Shown: positions 26,642-33,537 of the stretch, one piece after another | Layout: every line of letters starts with the position of its first letter | How positions within the stretch are numbered: position 1 is the stretch's first letter | NCBI GenBank assembly: GCA_003599025.1 | Contig: QZIL01000113.1 | Coordinates: forward strand, 1 to 33,537 | Origin: Nitrospiraceae bacterium | Lineage (GTDB): Bacteria; Nitrospirota; Thermodesulfovibrionia; UBA6902 | DNA: 33,537 nucleotides | Direction: 5' to 3' | Notes under the pieces: generated by a model | What the model was told of the DNA's origin: nothing | The model's input: the letters and a program-made list of their open reading frames with translations, nothing else | Database searches by the model: none | Made by a program: the position numbers and the translations under genes

Positions 26642-26665
26642 ATCTGAAATAAGATGGAGGACTGA

Positions 26666-27154
26666 GTGAAAAATTGCGCCTATCTTGACATTGAGACTAC
26701 GGGATTAAGCCCGTTTCACAGTGACTTAACTGTGATTGGTATTTATAAAGAAAATGGAAATGACAGCCTGGTCATGCAGCTGGTTGGTGACGATATATCG
26801 GCCGGCAGTCTGATAACGGCTATGGGGAGTGTTACCAAGCTATATACATATAACGGGTCACGGTTTGATCTGCCGTTTATTAAAGCAAAGCTCAATATAG
26901 ACCTAACTGAATGCTGTAATCATGAAGACCTTATGTATGCCTGCTGGAAGAGAAACCTCAGGGGCGGGTTAAAGAGCGTTGAAAGACAACTCGGGATCAC
27001 GCGGGAATCGACTGATATAGACGGCTGGATCGCTGTGCAGTTGTGGTGGGATTATGTCAACAACGGAGACCGCGAGGCCCTCGCAGCACTGTTAAAATAT
27101 AACGAAGAAGATGTAGTGAATTTAAGGGTGTTGAGGGAAAGGCTTGGAGTCTGA
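26666..27154 (+). CDS. RNase H-like exonuclease (YprB family)
   Basis: 162 residues with a GTG start, chosen because GGAGG lies 5 bases upstream. It is a DEDDy-type 3'-5' exonuclease fold: D8/E10 in LDIETTG, YNGSRFDLPFI with D68, and Y145-x3-D149 in YNEEDVVNL. It matches the RNase_H_2/YprB-like group that acts on DNA or RNA ends. It is one of only three plus-strand genes here and stands alone, converging with the kinase gene at 27177. Confidence 0.88.
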   Translation: MKNCAYLDIETTGLSPFHSDLTVIGIYKENGNDSLVMQLVGDDISAGSLITAMGSVTKLYTYNGSRFDLPFIKAKLNIDLTECCNHEDLMYACWKRNLRGGLKSVERQLGITRESTDIDGWIAVQLWWDYVNNGDREALAALLKYNEEDVVNLRVLRERLGV

Positions 27155-27176
27155 AGGTTCAGAAGGATTCGGTTTA

Positions 27177-29867
27177 TCATGCCTCGACAAGAGGAATTTT
27201 AACTGTGAATGTGCTTCCCTTGCCCACTTCGCTTTCTACTGTAATTTCCCCTTTATGTTTCTTGACTATGTCATAACTGATGCTCAGTCCCAGGCCGGTG
27301 CCCTTGCCTACTTCTTTTGTTGTGAAGAAAGGCTCGAATATCCTGCCGGCCCTGTCCACAGGTATCCCGCAGCCTGTGTCAGAAATGGAGATTTTGACTG
27401 AGCCGTCTCCGTTCCATGTCTTTATTTTTATTACCCCCTGTTTTTCAATGGCGTGGGCTGCATTGACCAGGAGGTTCATAATTACCTGGTTGAGCTGATG
27501 GGGATAGCATCTGGTAAAGGGAATGTCACCGTATTCCTTTTCAACGGTCGCATTATACTTCAGCTCATTCCAGACAATGTTTAACGTAGTTTCAATGCAC
27601 TCATTGATGTCCGCAGGTTTGTATTCCGCTTCATCAACACGGGAGAAGCTCTTTAAATTCTGTACTATCTTTTTAATCCTTTCTGCCCCGTCAACTGATT
27701 CATTTACAAGCTCTTTTATGTCCTGAAGTACAAAGTCAAGCTTAAGCTTCTGCCGCTTCTGTTTGAGTTCATTTGAGATGTTCCCGGCCTTCAGGGACTC
27801 TATTGCTTCTGTCTGTGCATCGATGTATTCAGTTATTTTGTCTGTGTATCTGGCAAGAGTCCCGAGGTTGCTTAAAATGAATCCTGTAGGATTGTTTATC
27901 TCGTGTGCAACTCCTGCTGCAAGCTGTCCTATGGACGCCATTTTTTCACGCTGCAGCATTTGAGACTGGGCGTTTTTAAGGTCTGAATAAGCATCTTCCA
28001 GTTCTCTGTTTTTTGTCTCGAGGATATGGAGCATGTTGTTAAAGTGTTCACCGATCTCATAAATAGGATCAGAGGTGGCCTTTGTAAAGACCATGCAGCT
28101 GATACAGCTTTCCTGCTTTTCAGTAAAACCGCCCTGCAGCGTGTTCGTGCAGAATGTACCCGAAATCTGCCAGCATCGTAAAGCCTCTTTCCCGTAGCAG
28201 GGGCAGTTGTCCCTGCTGCATTTCACGGTATCGTAACATTTGACAAGATTTGGATTATCGTATCCTATGTCCGTATCTTTTCTGCTTATGACATCCTGAA
28301 TAAGCGCAGAGATCTTTAAAAGAGCGGCCTGGAGTTTCTTCCTGTTTATCTCGATTTCGCAATTTGTCCTTTCGAGTTCCCTGGTACGTTCTTCTACACG
28401 TATCTCAAGGTCGTCATAGAGGAGGGCATTTTTTAATGACATGGCCGCCTGACTGGCAAGCGTGTCGAGCATATTGATGTCCCCGGCAGAGAATGCATCA
28501 CCTGAGAGTTTTTCACCAAGGACCAGCAGAAAGGTCAGTTTGTTATCAATGAATATCGGGACTGCTACCTTGCCCTGAAATGGCGCTAACTCAAGGCCGA
28601 TTTCGTCTGATCTTTCCATAGATGAATCATCCCCGGATTCATCAATCGAAAAGGATTTCTTCCGGTCTTTCAGCAACCTGACAAGATGTAACTCCTTCGG
28701 AAGCTGCATGGCAGGGAGCTCCCTTTTTGCGCATTTGTTCAAATCAGATTTAATCGGTTCAGTGCTGCCGCCCTTTGAAGAGGGAGTGTTAAGGGGTACA
28801 TTAGCATCTTCATGCGATCTGACGTACATCGTTTCATAATGGTCATTATTCGCGGCCAGCAGGAAGGCGTTATTCAGTTTAAAGGTCGAAAAAGCAGTGT
28901 CAGTAATAAATCTGCAAATATATTTGGGATTCAATGATGATGCAAGTTCGTTGCTTACTTCCCTGATAACAGAGTAATAATCGATTACAGACTTATGAAA
29001 TAATTTGTCGATTAATGACTGTACCCTGTTTTTGACCGGGGCAAAAAGTATTGCTATGGAAAGGGCTGATAATGCTGCAATGGTAGATGAATCAATTCCG
29101 GAAAAGTATGATAAAAGCTTTGTAAGAGCGAGCGCAAGCAGCATGAAAAGCCCTGTCAGGATCCCTGCTGAAAGCGAGTAGGCAAGGCCTCTTCTGAACA
29201 CCAGATTTATGTCCAGAAGGTTGTGGCGAAGGATGGCATATGTCACTACAATGCTATATAAAGTTATGCCGAAATTACCTGAAGGGTATAACAGGTCGAT
29301 CCCGAACATTGGCAGAAATGTAGTAGTAGCTCCGGTAAAGCCGAACATGAAACCGAAGATTATATAAAGGGTCTGCTGACGCTTGCGGCCGCGGGTCTGC
29401 GGAAGGAACGTGATTAGTTTCCAGTAACTGACGCTTACAAATATGAAATAGGCAATAAGTCCCATGATCTGAAGAGGCGTTGTCTGAATATAATGCAGGC
29501 CGTAAACATACCTGGTTTTATTCAGTACAAGGTCTGTGGCAAGGGTAAATAGAACGCATGTGCCTGCCTGAACATAGGAAAAGACGAGCAGCTTCTTTTT
29601 GAGAGTACCGGTGAAGACACCTGCAAAATGGTAAAACGCCGGACCTACAAAGAAGCCGCCTGCATGGGCCAGCTGCCACGCAACTAATGCTTTTTCATGG
29701 GAATCAGCGATACCTGCCAGAAATAAGCCGAAGCCCCAGACAGAAACTATCAGGTTGAAATTCATCAGACAGCGGTGCAGTCTCGTCCTGCCAAAGGCAA
29801 ACGTAATCGCCGCAAGTATCACGCAGGGGATTCCTACTGATATGCCGGATATGGCAAACAAGTTCAT
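27177..29867 (-). CDS. 7TM histidine kinase with GAF and two-CW type cysteine module
   Basis: 896 residues. The N-terminal part (about 1-290) has seven or more helices like the 7TM sensor region of PrsK-like kinases (AWQLAHAGGFFVGPAFYHF, RHNLLDINLVFRRG). A GAF domain (about 300-490, with a low-complexity insertion near 355-430) and a coiled coil follow. The cysteine module lies at about 530-605 (CYDTVKCSRDNCPCYGKE, RCWQISGTFC, CISC, then SDPIYEIGEHFNNM). HisKA (GVAHEINNPTGF) and HATPase_c (NLLVNAAHA, DTGCGIPV, GKGTGLGLS) end the protein. The C-terminal half is closely related to the kinases at 10747 and 13256. No receiver gene is adjacent, so its partner must lie elsewhere. AAGGGAT is the likely ribosome site. 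Confidence 0.92.
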   Translation of the reverse strand: MNLFAISGISVGIPCVILAAITFAFGRTRLHRCLMNFNLIVSVWGFGLFLAGIADSHEKALVAWQLAHAGGFFVGPAFYHFAGVFTGTLKKKLLVFSYVQAGTCVLFTLATDLVLNKTRYVYGLHYIQTTPLQIMGLIAYFIFVSVSYWKLITFLPQTRGRKRQQTLYIIFGFMFGFTGATTTFLPMFGIDLLYPSGNFGITLYSIVVTYAILRHNLLDINLVFRRGLAYSLSAGILTGLFMLLALALTKLLSYFSGIDSSTIAALSALSIAILFAPVKNRVQSLIDKLFHKSVIDYYSVIREVSNELASSLNPKYICRFITDTAFSTFKLNNAFLLAANNDHYETMYVRSHEDANVPLNTPSSKGGSTEPIKSDLNKCAKRELPAMQLPKELHLVRLLKDRKKSFSIDESGDDSSMERSDEIGLELAPFQGKVAVPIFIDNKLTFLLVLGEKLSGDAFSAGDINMLDTLASQAAMSLKNALLYDDLEIRVEERTRELERTNCEIEINRKKLQAALLKISALIQDVISRKDTDIGYDNPNLVKCYDTVKCSRDNCPCYGKEALRCWQISGTFCTNTLQGGFTEKQESCISCMVFTKATSDPIYEIGEHFNNMLHILETKNRELEDAYSDLKNAQSQMLQREKMASIGQLAAGVAHEINNPTGFILSNLGTLARYTDKITEYIDAQTEAIESLKAGNISNELKQKRQKLKLDFVLQDIKELVNESVDGAERIKKIVQNLKSFSRVDEAEYKPADINECIETTLNIVWNELKYNATVEKEYGDIPFTRCYPHQLNQVIMNLLVNAAHAIEKQGVIKIKTWNGDGSVKISISDTGCGIPVDRAGRIFEPFFTTKEVGKGTGLGLSISYDIVKKHKGEITVESEVGKGSTFTVKIPLVEA

Positions 29868-29898
29868 AGTGAATATCCCTTAGACATATATTCCTACG

Positions 29899-29925
29899 TA
29901 TCGGGACATATCTGGAATATCCTTA
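29899..29925 (-). promoter_or_regulatory. possible sigma28-like promoter upstream of the 7TM kinase
   Basis: The minus strand has TAAG, a 17-base spacer and CCGATA, one base longer than at 17098 and 25278. It lies about 32 bases before the kinase start. Weaker than the other two because of the spacing and the different flanks. Confidence 0.35.
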
Positions 29926-29994
29926 GAAGAAAATAGATTAATCCTCTTAATTTATTGCAGTGAACTATTGATGCTCAGGGAAGATGAGGTAATA

Positions 29995-30534
29995 TCAGGC
30001 TGTTATATCTACAAAATTCCCCTTGACGTCTTCATTGCCTTCAATACTGTTTTTTGAAGTATAGACAGTCGAGGTCTTCCCGCCTGACACATAACCCCTC
30101 CCGCATTCGGGACACATTGACATTGAGACAGTTACAGTGGAAGAGGCCTTCATGCCTTTTTCTTCAGCTTCGCGGGCATTGTTTCTGACATGTTCCTGTT
30201 CATGAGAGCTTACAGCGGCGAAAGCAGCATCCGGGGACACACGGGTAGCGGTCTGGAAGGACACTGAGGGATCATCGGACCGATCCCTGTATTTCCTGTT
30301 CTCTCAGGTCTTGCAGTCTTTCCCGCTGACGCCGCTGCCCTTCTCTGCCGGAGATGCTTCTAAAGCTGCCTTACTGACAGAAGCGGACCTGTTCTGGCCG
30401 GAATAATCAGCGGGCTTATAAGAGGAAGCTGCAAGATAATAGTTGCTGTTATACGGTTGTATCATATTGCCATTCGTATATAATCCATTTATCTTATCGG
30501 CGTATATTAAATCAGACTGAAGATCAGGAAACAT
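29995..30534 (-). CDS. candidate selenoprotein: CxxU/HEXXH/CxxC protein with in-frame UGA
   Basis: The frame reads from about 30534 to 29995 with a single in-frame TGA (30304-30306). Read through, this gives 179 residues: a polar tail-like start, CKT-U-ENRKYRDRSDD (U77), PSVSFQ, an HEQEH metalloprotease-type motif (111-115) and CPECG (141-144). From memory, a small family common in clostridia carries C-x2-C-x2-R-x-Y-x-D-G-S...VSF, then HExEH and CPECG-x-x-YVSGG, so the TGA replaces the second conserved cysteine. A hairpin with a GG-starting loop follows at SECIS distance. Prokaryotic gene finders would split it into 30304-30702 and 29995-30264 (GTG). The N-terminus is uncertain: ATG 30534 or 30465, neither with a good ribosome site. 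A MITE lies just upstream. The alternative is a nonsense mutation or sequencing error. Confidence 0.6.
30267..30288 (-). promoter_or_regulatory. bacterial SECIS-like hairpin
   Basis: On the minus strand AGGGATC pairs perfectly with GATCCCT (7 bp) around the 8-nt loop GGTCCGAT, within the coding sequence after the TGA. The first loop G lies 22 nt after the UGA, inside the roughly 16-37 nt range of bacterial SECIS elements. The loop starts with GGTC, like the GGUCU loop of the E. coli fdhF element. Two more pairs (AC/GT) can form below a bulge. Confidence 0.6.
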
Positions 30535-30570
30535 CGGGGTGAGGACGCCGGCGAATTTCGGCGGTGAGAC

Positions 30571-30729
30571 TAGAACCTGTCTCAAAATTGAGTTTTCGGT
30601 TTTTGTCATGCCCGCAGGTCTTAAGCGGGCATCCAGAAGGCCTTGAAAATGCTGGATTCCCCGATCAAGTCGGGGAATGATAACAATAAAGGCGTTTATC
30701 AATAATATTCTATTTTGAGATAGGGTCTA
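30571..30729. mobile_element. MITE, 159 bp, TA-flanked 18-bp terminal inverted repeats
   Basis: The left end TAGAACCTGTCTCAAAAT and the right end (inverted, 30712-30729) TAGACCCTATCTCAAAAT differ at two positions. The outermost TA at each end fits the target duplication of IS630/Tc1-type elements. It has no ORF and carries the composite palindrome 30605-30682. Confidence 0.75.
30605..30682. repeat. composite palindromic repeat inside the MITE
   Basis: GTCATGCCCGC...GCGGGCATCCAG, a short spacer, then CTGGATTCCCC...GGGGAATGAT. It has the same nested design as 8481-8547 with different hairpin tips. Translation gives the PRLDRGIQ/DARLRPAGMT-type peptides often mis-annotated as protein. Confidence 0.8.
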
Positions 30730-31029
30730 TAAACTATCCGGTGCAGGATCAGCTGTTCTCCGCCATCACCCAGATGCTGCAGGGGCAGATGCCTCCGTAA
30801 GTATAACTTTGGACAGAGAGGATTTGAGAGGGAATAATTCCTGCTCATTTGCAGATTTCAATTGCAGCTGAAAGCCATAATCAGTAAACTATCTGCATGA
30901 GAAGCATGCCGTAAAGACGCTTGAGGAAATAAGAACTATTTTGCAAGATCAAATGGAAGAAGTCCCATAGAAGAGATCGCTGGTGTCGAAAGCGGTCAGA
31001 GGAAAAGAAGGGATAGGGCTTTAACAACA
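30730..31029. other. intergenic stretch between the MITE and the toxin-antitoxin pair
   Basis: There is no supported gene. It holds a short oxidoreductase-like remnant (30749-30797) and otherwise unremarkable AT-rich sequence. No clear promoter box is found for the mntA-like gene. Confidence 0.5.
30749..30797 (-). pseudogene. remnant resembling the 3' end of the Fe-S oxidoreductase gene
   Basis: About 42 bases match the 3' end of the gene at 31692 (near 31698-31740) at roughly 80 percent identity. They read GGICPCSIWVMAENS then stop, against AGICPCGVWEMQENV. Similarity ends immediately upstream. It may be a leftover of a paralogous ferredoxin-tailed gene. Confidence 0.4.
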
Positions 31030-31344
31030 ATGAGTAAAATCCAGATCGATCTGCCAAAAGAAAAAATAGCCGAATTTTGCAGAAAGTGGAAGGTGAAGGA
31101 GTTTGCCGTCTTCGGCTCCGTACTCCGCATAGACTTTCGTCCTGACAGCGACATCGACATAATTGTTGATTTTGAACCCAACGCTCGCATTTCACTTTTT
31201 GACCTGGTTTCCATGACAGACGAGCTGCGCATGATTTTCAGGCGCAATGTGGATTTGCTGACGCGTGGAGGCGTGGAGCAGAGCCGGAATTACATAAGGC
31301 GTAAAGAAATCCTTTCTTCCATGCAGGTTATTCATGCAGCGTGA
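31030..31344 (+). CDS. mntA: MntA-type nucleotidyltransferase antitoxin
   Basis: 104 residues, a minimal nucleotidyltransferase with the GSx10DxD motif (FGSVLRIDFRPDSDIDIIVDF). It is the partner of the HepT toxin downstream; in characterised pairs MntA neutralises HepT by AMPylating its tyrosine. It overlaps the hepT-like gene by 11 bases. The ribosome site is weak. The last residues after KEILSSM may not be essential. Confidence 0.9.
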   Translation: MSKIQIDLPKEKIAEFCRKWKVKEFAVFGSVLRIDFRPDSDIDIIVDFEPNARISLFDLVSMTDELRMIFRRNVDLLTRGGVEQSRNYIRRKEILSSMQVIHAA

Positions 31345-31681
31345 TATTGCCTATGTCCTCGATATATTGCTGTCGGCCAAAGACGCCCGGCAATTTACTG
31401 AAGGAATGGACTACGAAGCATTTCTTAACGACCGAAAATGCCAACTGGCAGTCGTGCGCTGTCTTGAAGTGATCGGAGAAGCAACGAAACGACTGTCCGA
31501 AACATTCAGGGAAAATCATCCGTTAATTCACTGGTCTGAAATGGCGGGGATGCGCGATGTGCTTATTCACGCATATGATCGGGTTGACCTTGAAAGGGTA
31601 TGGACGACATTAAGAGATGACCTGCCGACCCTCATCGAGAACCTTGAAGGCATTGTCCCCCCGGAAACAGAGACAAAATAA
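31334..31681 (+). CDS. hepT: HepT-type HEPN RNase toxin (DUF86)
   Basis: 115 residues, all-helical HEPN/DUF86 protein. The catalytic RX4HXY motif is intact (RDVLIHAY, about 76-83), including the tyrosine that the antitoxin modifies. VVRCLEVIGEATKRLSE is the typical second helix. In known systems it cleaves tRNA or mRNA. It is translated from a start that overlaps mntA, and it converges with the oxidoreductase gene only 10 bases away. Confidence 0.92.
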   Translation: MQRDIAYVLDILLSAKDARQFTEGMDYEAFLNDRKCQLAVVRCLEVIGEATKRLSETFRENHPLIHWSEMAGMRDVLIHAYDRVDLERVWTTLRDDLPTLIENLEGIVPPETETK

Positions 31682-31691
31682 AGTCTGTCTA

Positions 31692-33537
31692 CTAAACGTT
31701 CTCTTGCATCTCCCAGACGCCGCAGGGGCAGATGCCGGCGCAGAAGCTGCATCCAATGCATAGTGATTCGTCAACCACGTATTCGTACGAACCGTCAGGT
31801 GTTTCCTTCCTGCTTATGGCCCCGTAGTAACAGGTCGCCTCGCACATGTGGCAGTCGCGGCATACGGCGCAGGACATGCAGCGGTTTGCCTCAGTCCTGG
31901 GTTTGAAGGGCTCGCCTCTGCAGATGTCGTAATATGAAGTCTTTATCTTGTCGTATGGTACCATCGGTTTTGGGGCGGGCCTGTAATAAGACCTCCCTGA
32001 AAGCAGTGCATGAATGGCATCCGCTGACTGTCTGCCGTGACCGATTGCGTGTGTTACCAGTCCGAGCTTTGTGGCATCGCCGATTGCGAAAACCTTTGGA
32101 TCAGAAGTATGTCCGACCTCGTCAGCCTCGATCCAGCCCTGATTGTTTGAATGAACAGAGGGTGGCAGGAATTCTGTCAGCGGGGTATCGCCTATGGATA
32201 CCACGACAACATCGGCATCCAGCGATGAGCCGTCTGTAAAGTAGATCTTCTTTTCCTTCTTCACAAATTTTTCGGTAAATTTCGGCCAGACGATCTTTGT
32301 ACCAAGCGACTTGGCGATCTCCAGTTCTGCTCCGAAGGCTGCTGGCTTCTGGATGTCAACAGCGATGACTTCCTTTGCACCGCAGTGGTAGGCCTGTGCA
32401 GCAACGTCCATTCCTACATTGCCTGCGCCTATGACGACTATCCTTCTGTCTTTCAGGTTCGGGACATCACCGATATTTATTCCCTTTAAAAAGTCATATG
32501 CAGAGACCATATCATCTGCACCGGGGACATTTATCATCCTCGGTTTGTGCGCTCCGCAGGCGACCACAACCGCATCATGTTTTTTGTAGATATCATCAAA
32601 TTTCTTCTTGTTTACTTTTATGCCGAGATTGACTTTTATGCCTATCTCTTCAAAACGTGAAAGCTCTTTTTGCAGGATCTCCTGAGGCATTCTGTCGCGC
32701 GGGATGCAGAGCTCAAGCTTTCCGCCGAGCTTTTCCGCTGACTCGTAGAGGTCAATGTCATGTCCCCTGAGAGCAAGCTGCCATGCAGCGGACAGACCGC
32801 CGGGACCGCCGCCGATCACAGCGACCTTCCTGCCGGTCTTTTTTGCGCGTTTGGGAAGTTTGAGGTCTTTGCTTGCCTTTCCAAGCTCCTTCACATTAAA
32901 CGGGGTATCGACCTGTGCCCTTGTGCATGACTGCATGCAGAGGTTGGGACATATCTCTCCGCATACGGACGCCGGAAGCGGGCTGTACTGAAGCACAAGC
33001 TGAAGGGCCTCTTTCAGTTTTCCCTCCCTCATCAGTTGAGCGCGTTTCTGGGTCGGTATACCGCTTGGACATGCGTGTTCGCAGGGCGGGGCATATTTAT
33101 AATTATTCCATAACGGCTTGTATCTCCTGTCTTCTCCAGCTGTCACATATGGAAGGACCGTTGCATCGTGGGTCAGATACTCCGCAAAAATACCGCCCCT
33201 GCCAACATCAGCCTCCCAGACATTTGAACGGAATTCAGAAATAGACATCTTAAAGACCTTCTTTTTTGCGCGTTCCTGTGCAGTGAATGGGATCAGTTTT
33301 TTCCAGTCGTCTTTTGAGCGGGTCAGTTCATCGTAATATTCAGTGCGCTCTATGGCCTCAAGATACGGTCTCATGTTTTCGGTTATCCACTGCCAGTCCT
33401 GGTCTGTTAAATCAAGAAGCTGAACATCGCCTGCACTGTATCCCTGTATCGGACCGCGGAAATATACGGCCCCGCCCACCATTCCAACACAGGGCCGGTA
33501 TCCGAGGATATTTTCCGGATTACGCGGGTTAACACCG
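31692..33537 (-). CDS. glutamate-synthase-like protein: GXGXG end, NAD(P)H/FAD oxidoreductase (GltD-type) and ferredoxin tail; 5' end outside window
   Basis: About 614 codons are visible and the frame is open to the window edge (GVNPRNPENILGYRPCVG upstream of the internal ATG at 33482). The gene therefore starts outside, and 33482 is not its start. The first part (GGAVYFRGPIQGYSAGD, LDLTDQDW) resembles the GXGXG domain of glutamate synthase. Next come the N-terminal Fe-S motifs of GltD (CEHACPSGIP, CGEICPNLCMQSCTR), the FAD-binding GGGPGGLSAAWQLALRG, the NADPH-binding VIGAGNVGMDVA and the closing FAD motif FAIGDATKLGLVTHAIGHGRQSADAI. A 2x[4Fe-4S]-like tail ends it (CMSCAVCRDCHMCEATC, CIGCSFCAGICPCGVW). 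Likely role: NADPH- or ferredoxin-dependent glutamate synthesis or a related electron transfer. Confidence 0.9.
   Translation of the reverse strand, partial: GVNPRNPENILGYRPCVGMVGGAVYFRGPIQGYSAGDVQLLDLTDQDWQWITENMRPYLEAIERTEYYDELTRSKDDWKKLIPFTAQERAKKKVFKMSISEFRSNVWEADVGRGGIFAEYLTHDATVLPYVTAGEDRRYKPLWNNYKYAPPCEHACPSGIPTQKRAQLMREGKLKEALQLVLQYSPLPASVCGEICPNLCMQSCTRAQVDTPFNVKELGKASKDLKLPKRAKKTGRKVAVIGGGPGGLSAAWQLALRGHDIDLYESAEKLGGKLELCIPRDRMPQEILQKELSRFEEIGIKVNLGIKVNKKKFDDIYKKHDAVVVACGAHKPRMINVPGADDMVSAYDFLKGINIGDVPNLKDRRIVVIGAGNVGMDVAAQAYHCGAKEVIAVDIQKPAAFGAELEIAKSLGTKIVWPKFTEKFVKKEKKIYFTDGSSLDADVVVVSIGDTPLTEFLPPSVHSNNQGWIEADEVGHTSDPKVFAIGDATKLGLVTHAIGHGRQSADAIHALLSGRSYYRPAPKPMVPYDKIKTSYYDICRGEPFKPRTEANRCMSCAVCRDCHMCEATCYYGAISRKETPDGSYEYVVDESLCIGCSFCAGICPCGVWEMQENV

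Larger units (their letters stand above)
26190..26665. other. intergenic stretch containing a MITE-like element and a promoter
   Basis: There is no coding region. Most of the stretch is taken up by the inverted-repeat element 26268-26594; the right end holds the promoter and ribosome site of the exonuclease gene. Confidence 0.7.

Noticed and set aside
30304-30702. Full 132-codon ORF as a stand-alone protein
   Set aside because: Its first 45 or so codons are translated MITE and palindromic repeat (IIPRLDRGIQ type); only the part from about 30534 is likely genuine, and it continues through the UGA.
30881-31247. Minus-strand ORFs opposite the mntA-like gene
   Set aside because: They are antisense shadows of a clear nucleotidyltransferase gene.

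Overview
The window looks like a chromosomal segment of a Gram-negative, motile, probably anaerobic bacterium. The Nitrospirota (Thermodesulfovibrionia-like) or a deltaproteobacterial relative are the best guesses. This rests on gene content only: MglA-like GTPase, type IV pilus-type ATPase, cysteine-rich histidine kinases, a GXGXG/Fe-S oxidoreductase fusion, and a candidate selenoprotein. No 16S gene is present to settle it. Almost all genes lie on the minus strand.

Layout from left to right. (1) 1-768: the start of an F-type ATP synthase operon (atpB, first codons of atpE). (2) 930-1520: a short stable-RNA cluster transcribed leftwards (degenerate tRNA-Ile, tRNA-Ile-GAT, tRNA-Ala-GCA/TGC, 5S rRNA, terminator) that lacks the 16S and 23S genes normally found with these tRNAs. 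(3) 1625-3100: an AAA/DUF4143 ATPase followed by a broken fragment that duplicates the tail of a nearby response regulator. (4) 3408-17028: a long signalling cluster with mostly overlapping genes. It runs PhnD-like binding lipoprotein, membrane histidine kinase, soluble histidine kinase, REC-PAS, REC-HD-GYP, MglA-type GTPase, soluble histidine kinase, REC-MshEN-PilB-like ATPase with zinc ribbons, REC protein. (5) 17216-25212: two paralogous modules, each with a phytochrome-type kinase, an Rcp1-like single-domain receiver and a REC-GGDEF-EAL protein, plus a PilZ protein. (6) 25434-29867: a radical SAM protein, an RNase H-like exonuclease, a MITE-like element and a 7TM histidine kinase. (7) 29995-30534: a small gene with an in-frame UGA at a conserved cysteine position, followed by a SECIS-like hairpin. 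(8) 30571-33537: a TA-flanked MITE, a MntA/HepT toxin-antitoxin pair and the 3' part of a glutamate-synthase-like oxidoreductase.

How the parts may work together (inference): extracellular or redox cues enter through the histidine kinases, several of which carry a two-CW type cysteine module. Receivers then pass the signal to c-di-GMP synthesis and breakdown (GGDEF/EAL, HD-GYP), to c-di-GMP readers (PilZ, MshEN) and to a surface-motility output (MglA GTPase plus a receiver-controlled pilus-type ATPase). Three sensory units are preceded by sigma28 (FliA)-like promoter motifs, which fits a motility regulon.

The two most unusual items are the candidate UGA-selenocysteine HEXXH protein and the receiver/c-di-GMP/ATPase/zinc-ribbon fusion next to the MglA-like GTPase.
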